41,767 nucleotides of DNA, from positions 1 to 41,767 of the forward strand of contig SCQH01000002.1 in the NCBI GenBank assembly GCA_004321925.1. Direction: 5' to 3'. The DNA comes from Nitrospirota bacterium (GTDB lineage: Bacteria; Nitrospirota; Thermodesulfovibrionia; Thermodesulfovibrionales; UBA6898). Every line of letters begins with the position of its first letter. The first letter of the stretch is position 1. The position numbers and the translations under genes were made by a program. The notes under the pieces are model-generated. The model made no database searches, was not told the DNA's origin, and worked only from the letters and a program-made list of their open reading frames with translations. Shown here one piece after another: positions 22,794-30,893 of this stretch.

Positions 22794-25432
22794 TAGGGGA
22801 AAAAGCAATTAACTTCCCGGTTCTTAAATATGGAATAATTATCGTTGCAGTTGTTTTAATGACGGGGATCTCAGGCAATGTTCATTCGGATACTGGCGGC
22901 GTATTTCCTGCTGCCCCCTTCAACGGTCTTCAGATTAATTATACGATCAGCGGGTTGATACTCGATAACCCGAAGGATAGCGATGGCTTTACCAATACCC
23001 GCAGTTATTCCATAACCGGAGTTTCCGGCACGGTTGCCGTATCAGGCAATACAGCCCCCTATGTTGCCAAATGCAAGACTGCTTACGGCGACTTCTGGTT
23101 TAACACCGAGGTTTTTGTGACTGCGGGAAAAGAGAGCAAAAAGTTTACCATGCCCCCTCCCTGCACAAAGACCGAAGGCGGCCAATATGAAGTGCAACAA
23201 CCGGCACAAGGCTTTAGCCTCACCGTTGATGTCCCACGAGGCAAAGTCGAGGGTGCCGGGTTTACAATCAAGCAGACTTTTGTCAACCCGCGTTTCGGTG
23301 ACAGAGGTCTGGTCGTAAGCGGCCATATGGCCGTGTCAGATGCTGCCAAAGAAACAGGCAATAATTCCCCTAAAGGGAAAGACGGATCAAAAAACGTTAA
23401 CGCAGGCAGCCATGCACCCCCCGGCTTTAATGCAGGCAGTATTCCCGGTCCCGACACTGTTGCCCAGGCTGCAGCAGGAGTGATAATTCCCGGACTCGTC
23501 AGCATTCTGATCAGCTTGATAGGAGGAGCGGGCGGGGGTGGTTCAGGTCCTGCTGTCACAACTCCATCACCCGAGACACCTCCTGATATTGATTACACCT
23601 ACCCGGATGGGAAGCGCACGGTGCTCGTTTACGATCCGAAGCATGGGGGCTACATCAACCAACTGACCGGCGGGATGGTGAACGCCGGAGACATCGAAGG
23701 CTGGAAACAAAAAAATGAAGAGATTCAGAATAGAGTTGATGATTACCACAAACGCAATGCCGAACTTGATGCAACGCACCAGGATGCGCAGAGCCAGGCG
23801 ATTCAGGCGATCCAGGACCAGGCTGCAGCCCGCGAGAAGCTGAACCAAAACCTGTCGGCAATAGAACGCAACATTCTTTTCGGCGATGGACCTGCCGCGC
23901 ACCTTATTAAGCCTTCCGGCGAACCCGGTAACATCCTCGATAACATTAAGGAACTGCGTAACCAGCTAAATGATCGGAAAACATTCGATGCCGAAAAGTT
24001 CAAGCGCGTCAGGAAACTTTACGAGGATGCCTCTTCCGGCAATATACTCACAGAGCAGCAAATGCCAACGAGCAAGACGCTGGAGCGTGAAATCATTGCA
24101 GAAACAATCAACAGCACGGTGAAAGAGTTTGTGACCGGCCAAAAAGCAGACGGATCGACCTCCTGGCTCGGAGTCGGAGGGCGCATTTTGACAGCTGCGG
24201 TCACTGGCGGTGCCTCTGAGGTCATACTCACACCAGCGGCAACACTCGACAAGATGAAGCAATACGTGAACAATGGCGGAGACTCTACTTTAGGGGCATT
24301 TACGCATGCTACCACAGAAGTCATCAAAGGAGAAGTGATTAGTGTGGCCGGAGGGGTTGTGATGAAGGCTGCTACCAGCGCAAGCAAGGCGATTGGCAAT
24401 GCTCTGAGTTCGACGGGCAAACGAGTGCAGGGCGCCATCGATAAGATCGAAAACTCGCTCTCGACTGGTGGAAAGACCGTTTCCCGGAAAATGCCAACCG
24501 GTGGCGTCAAACCTTCTCCTCTTGGCAATCCATTGTCAGCCGATGGAGTTGCACGTGCTAAAGCACGTGCCGCTCAAACAGGGAATGGAAAGTATACGAT
24601 TAAAACTGACCCTAAAATTGATGTTAGCAAGAACCTGGAGGGGATAAACACGCAGCAGCAGAAACATGTCAATATGGTTGGAGATAAGCATAATGTTTTG
24701 ATCGATGTACGCCCAACCACCAAGAATGCTCCAGATCTCATTAGAAAAGGCATTGCTGAGCCAAAGATTCCGGATGTCAAGTCCAAAACCATTAACTGGG
24801 CTGATAAACATTTGGGAGCGCCTAAGGATGGTGAGGGATTTGCGGGGTATTTCTATCCCAAGAAGCCGGATCCAACAAAACTGGCCCAGCAAGGACTGAA
24901 GCCCGGCGAAGTGAAGGATGTTATGAAACGCTATGGTGAACGGATGCAGGAATATAAAGACCAGTATGTACACATGCAAGACTTGCAGCGCAAGGGCACG
25001 GTGACTGTAAAAGATGGCATGGTCTACTCAAAAAATGGTAAGCCCTTCACCGGTGATCAGGACATTTTCGAGATCCGTGATGTGCACACCGGCAAACCTT
25101 TACCCCGCTATCAGGTCGATCCCAAAGGGAATGTCATACTGGACGATAAAGGCATTCCAAAGCTCAACCCTGTGCGTGAACAGATCATTAAGGACCTTTC
25201 GCAACCGCCATTTAATGCACAACACGGGTCGCACATGGATTGGAAATACGACCACCTGTCCAGGAAGGTCCATCCTGGAGCCCCCACAGGCGCAAACAGT
25301 GATTATAATATGGGACAAACTGTGGATCAAGGTGTGCTTAACAAGCATCGGCAGAGTGGTGGTGGGGAGCCACTACTGACCTTCGGCGGGAACCAACCTC
25401 CGAGCGGTTCCTTTTTTGAGGGAGAGAGGTAG
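22790..25432 (+). CDS. Polymorphic-toxin-like protein with class II (ExoY/CyaA/edema factor-like) cyclase domain
   Basis: The 880-residue protein starts at the GTG at 22790 (GGAGGAGG just upstream). It has an N-terminal signal/TM helix (about 13-30), a beta-rich domain to about 215, a second hydrophobic helix (about 226-245) and a Gly-rich hinge. Then come YPDGKRTVLVYDPKHGGYIN and LTGGMV (about 268-300), a coiled coil (about 305-360), and an Ala/Gly-rich middle. The last 290 residues hold the three blocks of the anthrax_toxA/CyaA/ExoY family: K-rich ...K659...K664-SKTINW with AGYFYP; GKPFTGDQDIFEIRD with D756 and D758 (compare TADIDMFAI in CyaA, metal-binding Asp188/190); and AQHGSHMDW with H812 (compare VQHGTEQNN, His298). 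The Asn six residues after the His in CyaA is not kept (Asp at +5, Trp at +6). The product would be cAMP or another cyclic nucleotide. Inference from motifs only. Confidence 0.68.
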   Translation: MIGEKAINFPVLKYGIIIVAVVLMTGISGNVHSDTGGVFPAAPFNGLQINYTISGLILDNPKDSDGFTNTRSYSITGVSGTVAVSGNTAPYVAKCKTAYGDFWFNTEVFVTAGKESKKFTMPPPCTKTEGGQYEVQQPAQGFSLTVDVPRGKVEGAGFTIKQTFVNPRFGDRGLVVSGHMAVSDAAKETGNNSPKGKDGSKNVNAGSHAPPGFNAGSIPGPDTVAQAAAGVIIPGLVSILISLIGGAGGGGSGPAVTTPSPETPPDIDYTYPDGKRTVLVYDPKHGGYINQLTGGMVNAGDIEGWKQKNEEIQNRVDDYHKRNAELDATHQDAQSQAIQAIQDQAAAREKLNQNLSAIERNILFGDGPAAHLIKPSGEPGNILDNIKELRNQLNDRKTFDAEKFKRVRKLYEDASSGNILTEQQMPTSKTLEREIIAETINSTVKEFVTGQKADGSTSWLGVGGRILTAAVTGGASEVILTPAATLDKMKQYVNNGGDSTLGAFTHATTEVIKGEVISVAGGVVMKAATSASKAIGNALSSTGKRVQGAIDKIENSLSTGGKTVSRKMPTGGVKPSPLGNPLSADGVARAKARAAQTGNGKYTIKTDPKIDVSKNLEGINTQQQKHVNMVGDKHNVLIDVRPTTKNAPDLIRKGIAEPKIPDVKSKTINWADKHLGAPKDGEGFAGYFYPKKPDPTKLAQQGLKPGEVKDVMKRYGERMQEYKDQYVHMQDLQRKGTVTVKDGMVYSKNGKPFTGDQDIFEIRDVHTGKPLPRYQVDPKGNVILDDKGIPKLNPVREQIIKDLSQPPFNAQHGSHMDWKYDHLSRKVHPGAPTGANSDYNMGQTVDQGVLNKHRQSGGGEPLLTFGGNQPPSGSFFEGER
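24551..24570. repeat. Double palindrome at the toxin-domain junction
   Basis: GCACGTGC at 24551-24558 and again at 24563-24570 are joined by TAAA. Each half is a perfect palindrome and together they form a stable hairpin. It falls at codons 588-594, where the body of the toxin-like protein gives way to the cyclase-like tip. Confidence 0.6.
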
Positions 25433-25438
25433 ATCGCC

Positions 25439-26230
25439 ATGGCCTTTACTATTAATGAAAGACGCAAACTGCTTGACGAATACTTTAAAATTCTGCAAAT
25501 CATCAGTGATGAAGCTGCCGGGTCTATCGGTTCAGCGCCAAGCGTTGTCAGCGACAGTCACATTAGCAGACTGTTGGATGTTGTACACCTGTATGAGGCA
25601 GGTCTGCCACGGATACCTATTTCACGCTGCCCTTTGACAGGTGAACTGGTTATGCATACGTTCGATCCTTATGGTCTTGACGGGTTATGGTGGAACTACG
25701 AAGCCCCGGTCCGTCCTCTTATAGAGCGTTTCGTCACCTGTCTGGTCGCAACCGGTGCCGTGCATCTCGCTCCAGAAGTTGAGTGCTTCCCGTTCCTGTG
25801 CAAACCCGGGCCCGGAGTTCCCTACGTGTATCCGAAACTGTTGAGCATCGACGGCATTTACGGCGTGGTCCACAAAAGGCCCGTCGGTCAGCACATGGCT
25901 TATTCGATTCTCTACTACTCCGCTGAGCCGATCACCGGCGTCGAAATGCCGAACTCCTGGGGTACCAACACCTACTGGGATGATTCTGACGGCAAACCCG
26001 GTTGGTACACATCGCCGGACAATCCGGAAGAATGGGACTTCAATCTGCGGCCCTGGGTTCAGTCCGGCAAGCTGCTATGGATTGCGCCCGAAGACGCACA
26101 GATGCAACTACGATCCGATCTGAATGAATGTCCCTACTTCGACATTCGAGGAGAAAGACAGCTTCAACGAATTGCCCGCGGCATGGTGTGGCTGGACACC
26201 CAAGACCTAAAATTAGTGGAGGGCCCATGA
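25439..26230 (+). CDS. Candidate immunity protein for the cyclase-like toxin
   Basis: This 263-residue protein has no signal peptide or TM helix. It is rich in Trp, Tyr and Pro, with an N-terminal helical part followed by RIPISRCPLTGELVMHTFD, GLDGLWWNYEAPVRP and FLCKPGPGVPYVYP. I do not know a named family, though the CPLTGE...GLDGLWW style resembles conserved hypothetical proteins near secreted toxins. It starts six bases after the toxin stop, with a GAGAGAGGT site, and its stop overlaps the next start (ATGA). Position directly after a polymorphic toxin, cytoplasmic nature and lack of enzyme motifs fit an immunity role. That role is an inference; an accessory or chaperone role is also possible. 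Confidence 0.6.
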   Translation: MAFTINERRKLLDEYFKILQIISDEAAGSIGSAPSVVSDSHISRLLDVVHLYEAGLPRIPISRCPLTGELVMHTFDPYGLDGLWWNYEAPVRPLIERFVTCLVATGAVHLAPEVECFPFLCKPGPGVPYVYPKLLSIDGIYGVVHKRPVGQHMAYSILYYSAEPITGVEMPNSWGTNTYWDDSDGKPGWYTSPDNPEEWDFNLRPWVQSGKLLWIAPEDAQMQLRSDLNECPYFDIRGERQLQRIARGMVWLDTQDLKLVEGP

Positions 26231-27606
26231 ACAAGCTTGAAAAGAAACCTGACATGATAACCGTGCAAAGATCGCTTGCCGGAGCGCTGATTCGTCACCT
26301 TCAGTTGCCGGTTGGCGTTTTTGGTGCGGCCTTAATTAAGATTCCAGAGGACATGGCATATATAGCATCGGTAGTTCAAGGGTGGAACTCGCTCAAACCT
26401 GAAGACCGTTTGTCTCGCACACTCCTCGAAACCCTTGCTGCACCAACACTGGTCGCTGACCTTCGGGTGATGTTAGGACAGACCTCGCTTATCAGGGTTT
26501 CGGCGTTGGCCGGAGGAATCGAGCCTCATGCTCCCTGGTTGCTAGCCGGATACCACGAGGATAAGGACGAATTCCAGGTCAGCCAACTCGAGGGCAGAGA
26601 AGAATTACTCAATACGCTGTATGCCTGGATCGAAGCAGACGCCGGGATTTTTGTGCCCGAGATGAAATTTGAGGTTTCTACTGCCGAATATGCCGTGTTG
26701 CTCGCAATTGTTGACCTTTATAGCCGCGCCCACTATTCAGCCTTTATCACACACACGGTCGTAGCTGATGAATTTACGGTGGCTGATATTGTTAAGTCAT
26801 ATCAAGAGGCTGTGAACATTCCTGATCCGCGTTGGCTCCTTTCTTTCTGTGCTCCGCTTCTGCCGGATGAGGCATCTGCGCTTCAGGCCGAACAAGTGAA
26901 GCAGTGCCTGGCAGGTCTAACGGGGAAAGGTCTTCTGCAGGCTGCGCCATCCAACGCACTATCATTCACGGTGCCGGGCCTTTTTCTGGCCGAATCCTTT
27001 CATCGGCGTAATTGCCTTGTGGGATTAAGCGTTGCCGGTGCTGATGAAACTGGCATGATCGGATCACATGCTGGTTTGTTCATCCGAAGCGACGATCCCC
27101 TGTGGTACTGCGATATTGGATCAGACAATAAGGTTACCGTACTTGGGGTAGACATGAATCTGGTTCGGCAGATCCTTGAAGATTTGCTGACGCCTTTGGC
27201 AGTGCCTCCTCTCGAATCGAAACTTAAAACGCCTCAGACTGTCCTGCTGCAGCCAGGCCCGGGTACACCGCCCCTGCCGCCTTCAAAGTTGTCTGCGGCA
27301 GTAGCATGTGTAAAGTGCGGTTTTATCATTGTCAAAGATGATGCCTTTTGCGGAAAGTGCGGGGAGCCTGTTAAGAAGGTTATTGCCCCGCCGCCTCCCT
27401 TGCCTCCTCAGACCAAGGTTTGTTCCCGATGTAACAAACCCCTGGCGCTGAATGCTAAATTCTGTGAAGGATGCGGAACTCCTGTTGAAAAGGCAGTTGC
27501 CCCCCCTCCACCTCCCTTGCCACCACAGTTTAAGGTTTGTTCACACTGCAATAAAAAACTGGGACCGAATGCGAAATTCTGCGCCGGATGCGGTAACCCG
27601 GTTTGA
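26227..27606 (+). CDS. Cytoplasmic protein with three C-terminal zinc ribbons
   Basis: The start is the ATG at 26227, overlapping the previous stop (ATGA) with GGAGGG just upstream. The 459-residue product has an unrecognised alpha/beta region of about 340 residues (SLAGALIRHLQLPVGVFGAA, EYAVLLAIVDLYSRAHYSAF), then a Pro-rich linker and three Cys4 zinc ribbons: CVKCG...CGKCG, CSRCN...CEGCG and CSHCN...CAGCG, joined by PPPPLPPQ linkers. The N-terminal part resembles no family I can name. Coupled translation with the immunity candidate suggests work with the toxin, for example as chaperone, adaptor or targeting factor. The second and third ribbons match those of the 20629 gene almost base for base. 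Confidence 0.68.
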   Translation: MNKLEKKPDMITVQRSLAGALIRHLQLPVGVFGAALIKIPEDMAYIASVVQGWNSLKPEDRLSRTLLETLAAPTLVADLRVMLGQTSLIRVSALAGGIEPHAPWLLAGYHEDKDEFQVSQLEGREELLNTLYAWIEADAGIFVPEMKFEVSTAEYAVLLAIVDLYSRAHYSAFITHTVVADEFTVADIVKSYQEAVNIPDPRWLLSFCAPLLPDEASALQAEQVKQCLAGLTGKGLLQAAPSNALSFTVPGLFLAESFHRRNCLVGLSVAGADETGMIGSHAGLFIRSDDPLWYCDIGSDNKVTVLGVDMNLVRQILEDLLTPLAVPPLESKLKTPQTVLLQPGPGTPPLPPSKLSAAVACVKCGFIIVKDDAFCGKCGEPVKKVIAPPPPLPPQTKVCSRCNKPLALNAKFCEGCGTPVEKAVAPPPPPLPPQFKVCSHCNKKLGPNAKFCAGCGNPV

Positions 27607-27684
27607 GAAGCTGTTTTAAATAATGAAATCTGTTGCCGGGGGGACGGCTGGCAAATTCTGTATCCACTAAGGAGGTAACGTTAA

Positions 27685-28257
27685 GTGAGTCAGCCAGTAC
27701 AATCTTGTAAAAAATGTGGTGAGCTTTTAGCGCGTGATGCGGGTTTTTGCGGAAAATGCGGCTGTTCTTCTGGAGAGCTTCCCGAAGTGACTGGGGACCT
27801 GAAGGAAGTTCAAGCTTCTCAGTCGCCTCAGAGTCAAAATGTATATAACAAGCGTGCTTCAAGGATTCGGAATAGAAATATGCGATATATACTCAGTACG
27901 CTGGCAATTGTTGTCGTACTGATACTAGTCGTTTCTAGTTTTTTTTCAAAGGAAGCTTTAAGGTTTGTCGTTCCGTTATTGATAGGATCATTATGGTTCG
28001 TGCTTTTCTATTATGGTATTAAATACATTTACTGCGGCATATTTCGACCTGAATTCAGACCCGAATTTGATCAGAGCAAGCTTTCAAATACAATCTTATC
28101 CGGGATGCTTGAATGGCTGAGCTCAATGTTTGGCCCGGTCGTATACAGGATATTCAATCTTCTTCTGGGATTTTTTTCGTTGTCTATGGCCATCTTCCTT
28201 GCATATGTATTGTGGGATGGCGGAATGCCGTCCATGACCCTTACCAACGTATACTGA
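27685..28257 (+). CDS. Zinc-ribbon membrane protein, possibly frameshifted near its end
   Basis: The GTG start has AAGGAGG ten bases upstream. The 190-residue product opens with a zinc ribbon with exactly the Cys spacing of the 9117 and 31185 proteins (C8, C11, C22, C25), then a polar linker, then TM helices at about 67-88 and 91-110 and another near 160-178. After the stop, the frame one base over carries on to 28361 with protein-like sequence (DPYQRILRSIRPIVGATVFM), so the true protein may be about 35 residues longer and broken by a one-base change near 28225-28245. Function unknown. Confidence 0.65.
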   Translation: MSQPVQSCKKCGELLARDAGFCGKCGCSSGELPEVTGDLKEVQASQSPQSQNVYNKRASRIRNRNMRYILSTLAIVVVLILVVSSFFSKEALRFVVPLLIGSLWFVLFYYGIKYIYCGIFRPEFRPEFDQSKLSNTILSGMLEWLSSMFGPVVYRIFNLLLGFFSLSMAIFLAYVLWDGGMPSMTLTNVY

Positions 28258-28394
28258 GGTCTATAAGGCCTATCGTGGGAGCTACGGTGTTTATGAGCGG
28301 AGGCAAAGCAGACGTAAAATTTCGTGATATCAGGCGTCTGCCGACAATACAATATAATTAAGCAGAATAAGGCCGATATCGGAGCTGAACAAAA

Positions 28395-29369
28395 GTGAAT
28401 TTAAGCCAACTAGTCTCTCGTGTTGTTTTAATAGTTGTATTATTTCAAGCAGTTCTCGCCCTTTGTCAAAACACCGATGGAGGAGATTCAAATAAGAGCA
28501 ATTTCACCACCTCCATAAGCTTCATGAGTGATACGCAGTCGCCCATGAAGGCCGAAACGCTTTGGCTGAAATATACTGACAATGATACTGCAACCGACAG
28601 GATCTTTTCTGCTGTGGCGCTTGAGAGAAATACAGCGGCAGTCTTTCATCTTGGTGATATCGCTGCAATTGGATCAAACACTGGCCAGTGGAAAGATGTT
28701 GAAAAACTACGGGCAAAACTGAAAGAGGCAAAGCTGCCGCTTTATCCAATCCCGGGCAATCATGATTACATGATCTCTCCGGAAAAGGGGATGACAAATT
28801 TTCGCAGGATATTCCCTGAAGTAAAAACGACGTGGTACGAAGTCAGGGTCGGATCGGTATCCATAATCCTGCTTGATTCAAATTTTACCAATCTGAGCGA
28901 TGAAGAGCTTTCTCAACAGCAACTGTGGTATGAAGAACAACTCTTCCGGCTTGATAATGATCCGTCCGTCAAGGCCGTTATCGTCGCATGTCATCATCCG
29001 GCATATACCAACAGCAAGATCGTTCAGGCATCATCGGATGTGCAAAAGGAGTTTGTGCCTTTGTTTAATAAATACCGCAAGTGCAGGTTGTTTATCAGCG
29101 GCCACTCCCACGCCTTTGAGCACTTTCGGCAGCAGGGGAGGGATTTTCTTGTTATCGGGGGAGGCGGTGGTCTGCTTCATACCTTGCGAACGGGTGATGA
29201 GCAAATATGGGATGATCTGTTCCCTGAAAAAACAGCCCGGCGTTTTTTCCATTATATAACATGTGAAATTCAGGAGGCGGGTATTCAGGTGAGTGTAAGA
29301 AGGCTTATGCCTGACCAGTCCGGGTTTGAAACTCCGTATGCTTTTCTGGTCCCTTGGGAGAGGAAATGA
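28395..29369 (+). CDS. Secreted calcineurin-like metallophosphoesterase
   Basis: The 324-residue protein has a signal peptide (VVLIVVLFQAVLALC) and the metal-binding motifs of calcineurin-like phosphoesterases in order: D46 in MSDTQSP, GD at 87-88, GNHD at 121-124, HH at 200-201 in CHHPAY, and GHSH at 236-239. The first motif lacks the usual DxH histidine (D-T-Q here), as in purple acid phosphatase-like relatives. It is likely a periplasmic phosphodiesterase or phosphatase; the substrate is unknown. The start is GTG at 28395. Its stop overlaps the ATG of a 43-residue ORF. Confidence 0.82.
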   Translation: MNLSQLVSRVVLIVVLFQAVLALCQNTDGGDSNKSNFTTSISFMSDTQSPMKAETLWLKYTDNDTATDRIFSAVALERNTAAVFHLGDIAAIGSNTGQWKDVEKLRAKLKEAKLPLYPIPGNHDYMISPEKGMTNFRRIFPEVKTTWYEVRVGSVSIILLDSNFTNLSDEELSQQQLWYEEQLFRLDNDPSVKAVIVACHHPAYTNSKIVQASSDVQKEFVPLFNKYRKCRLFISGHSHAFEHFRQQGRDFLVIGGGGGLLHTLRTGDEQIWDDLFPEKTARRFFHYITCEIQEAGIQVSVRRLMPDQSGFETPYAFLVPWERK

Positions 29370-29497
29370 TGAGGTTACTGTCTTTGATATTTCTGCTGCG
29401 TGCGGTATCTGATTCTTCGGCATTCGCGAATGACAATAAACAGATCGAAGAGATCTCCTGCAAGGTAACGCAGCTTGCAGAGATGGTGTTTTTATGA
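29366..29497 (+). CDS. Small 43-residue secreted peptide ORF
   Basis: The ATG at 29366 overlaps the stop of the phosphoesterase (ATGA), and its own stop TGA overlaps the ATG of the next gene, so three genes are joined by stop-start overlaps. The product begins like a signal peptide (MRLLSLIFLLRAVSDSSAFA) followed by NDNKQIEEISCKVTQLAEMV. It may be a real small secreted peptide, or the remains of a longer gene whose end was lost. The double overlap makes translation likely. Confidence 0.5.
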   Translation: MMRLLSLIFLLRAVSDSSAFANDNKQIEEISCKVTQLAEMVFL

Positions 29498-30525
29498 CCC
29501 AGAAAGCTATAGTGCTGATTTTCCTTTTATTTTGTTTAAGCATACCGCATTTTTCTGCTTTTGCCTCTGACAAGGGTCAGGAGAAAAATGATGGAAAAGG
29601 GGATGGGGCGTCTTTACCGGGGATTGAGAGGCTTTTATTCCAGACAAACACCACCGCCAGGGTTTATGACAAGCCTTCTCAAAAAACATATTTTGGCCTT
29701 AACAGCCCGACCCGTATTACCAAAATCAGCACCTATCACTGGAATGAAGGGAAAGGAGTCGAACCCGGCACAATCGGTTTGATGGATGTTTTTAGGGGAC
29801 GGACTATAGGCACCTGGAATGTCACCGCCACGAAAAGCATGTTCGACTTAACCCCCGGGGCAGCATGGCCCGTACAAGGTGACGGACCTCCTTATCGTTA
29901 TTGGATTGTCCAGCCTGATGTGGACCTTCCAGCGGGCACCTATGAGATACTGGATTCGAATCCATCCACCTGGTCACAGAATGTCGAGACGAACAATAGA
30001 GGGGTTGCGTGGGTTTATGGTATTTCCCAAAACGATATCACGGATGGCGCCTATAATGACCTCTCAGACAAGGCAAAAGCAAAAGGATATTACAAACAGG
30101 GGGATGCTTATCTGCAGGCGGGGAAATACAAAGAAGCTGTGACAGAGTTTACTAAGGCCCTGGAACTTAATTCACTGTATGCCGAAGCTTATCTTGGACG
30201 CGGAGATGCTTACTCCGGCCTTGAAAATGCGACGGAGGCAATCGGGGATTACACCAACTATCTGGAATTAAACACAAAAGATACTTTCGGTTACCTGAAG
30301 CGTGCTGCTGCCTTTAGCTTTGCAGGTTATTTTCAAAAGGCTATTGAGGATTTGGACAAGGTACTTGCGGAATTCCCAAAAGAAGCCAATCTCTATTATC
30401 AGCGCGGAACTTACTATGAGGCGCTGGGCAAAAAAGAACTGGCTGTTGAGGATTACACGACTGCCGCAAGGCTTGGGTACGGACCTGCCCTGGCAGAATT
30501 GGAATCTCGGGGTGTTACGTGGTAA
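29494..30525 (+). CDS. Secreted TPR protein with N-terminal beta domain
   Basis: The 343-residue protein has a signal peptide (AIVLIFLLFCLSIPHFSAFA), a beta-sandwich-like part with TARVYDKPSQKTYFGL and PDVDLPAGTYEILDSNPSTW (about 45-180), and three to four TPR repeats (about 195-335: AKGYYKQGDAYLQAGKYKEA and ANLYYQRGTYYEALGKKELA). The front part resembles lectin or sugar-binding sandwiches in overall feel, but no family can be named. Likely periplasmic or surface scaffold. It is co-translated with the 43-residue ORF and so with the phosphoesterase. Confidence 0.72.
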   Translation: MTQKAIVLIFLLFCLSIPHFSAFASDKGQEKNDGKGDGASLPGIERLLFQTNTTARVYDKPSQKTYFGLNSPTRITKISTYHWNEGKGVEPGTIGLMDVFRGRTIGTWNVTATKSMFDLTPGAAWPVQGDGPPYRYWIVQPDVDLPAGTYEILDSNPSTWSQNVETNNRGVAWVYGISQNDITDGAYNDLSDKAKAKGYYKQGDAYLQAGKYKEAVTEFTKALELNSLYAEAYLGRGDAYSGLENATEAIGDYTNYLELNTKDTFGYLKRAAAFSFAGYFQKAIEDLDKVLAEFPKEANLYYQRGTYYEALGKKELAVEDYTTAARLGYGPALAELESRGVTW

Positions 30526-30620
30526 CGGAATCCGTCGGGTATTCCCGTTAATATGTTTTAACCAGAGCTCCTTATCGCTCTTGGTTGTCGATGTAATACT
30601 TCTATTAAAAACAAAGGGTG

Positions 30621-30893
30621 TTACCTGAGATTGTTTATTGATGACTTCTCGGTCTCATGCTTGATCTTAGCAGCATTTGATGCTGCTTGTTGCTGTCTTA
30701 TTTTATCATTCATCTCCTTCTGCTTATCCTTTACCCCTTTTTTCGATTTCTTGGTGTTGCTTTTCATGGTTTTGCCTGATGTTGTTTTGTCAGCAGATGG
30801 GGTTATCGCATTTTGTACATCCTCAGCTGCAAAAGATATTGATGAAAAACATACAAGTGATAAGCTTAATAAAAACGTGATAAATCTTTTCAT
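30621..30893 (-). CDS. Small lysine-rich secreted protein
   Basis: The minus-strand ATG at 30893 has AAGGAGA seven bases upstream and begins a typical signal peptide (FITFLLSLSLVCFSSISFAA). The 90-residue product then is highly basic and Ser/Thr/Gln-rich (KSNTKKSKKGVKDKQKEMND). An in-frame ATG at 30950 is earlier but would put 19 residues before the signal peptide. No family known; a small periplasmic basic protein. Confidence 0.55.
   Translation of the reverse strand: MKRFITFLLSLSLVCFSSISFAAEDVQNAITPSADKTTSGKTMKSNTKKSKKGVKDKQKEMNDKIRQQQAASNAAKIKHETEKSSINNLR

Noticed and set aside
16872-28257. Known secretion system (T6SS, T7SS, CDI, Tc toxin)
   Set aside because: No Hcp, VgrG, PAAR, FtsK/EccC, WXG100, TpsB or RHS features were seen in any of the proteins.
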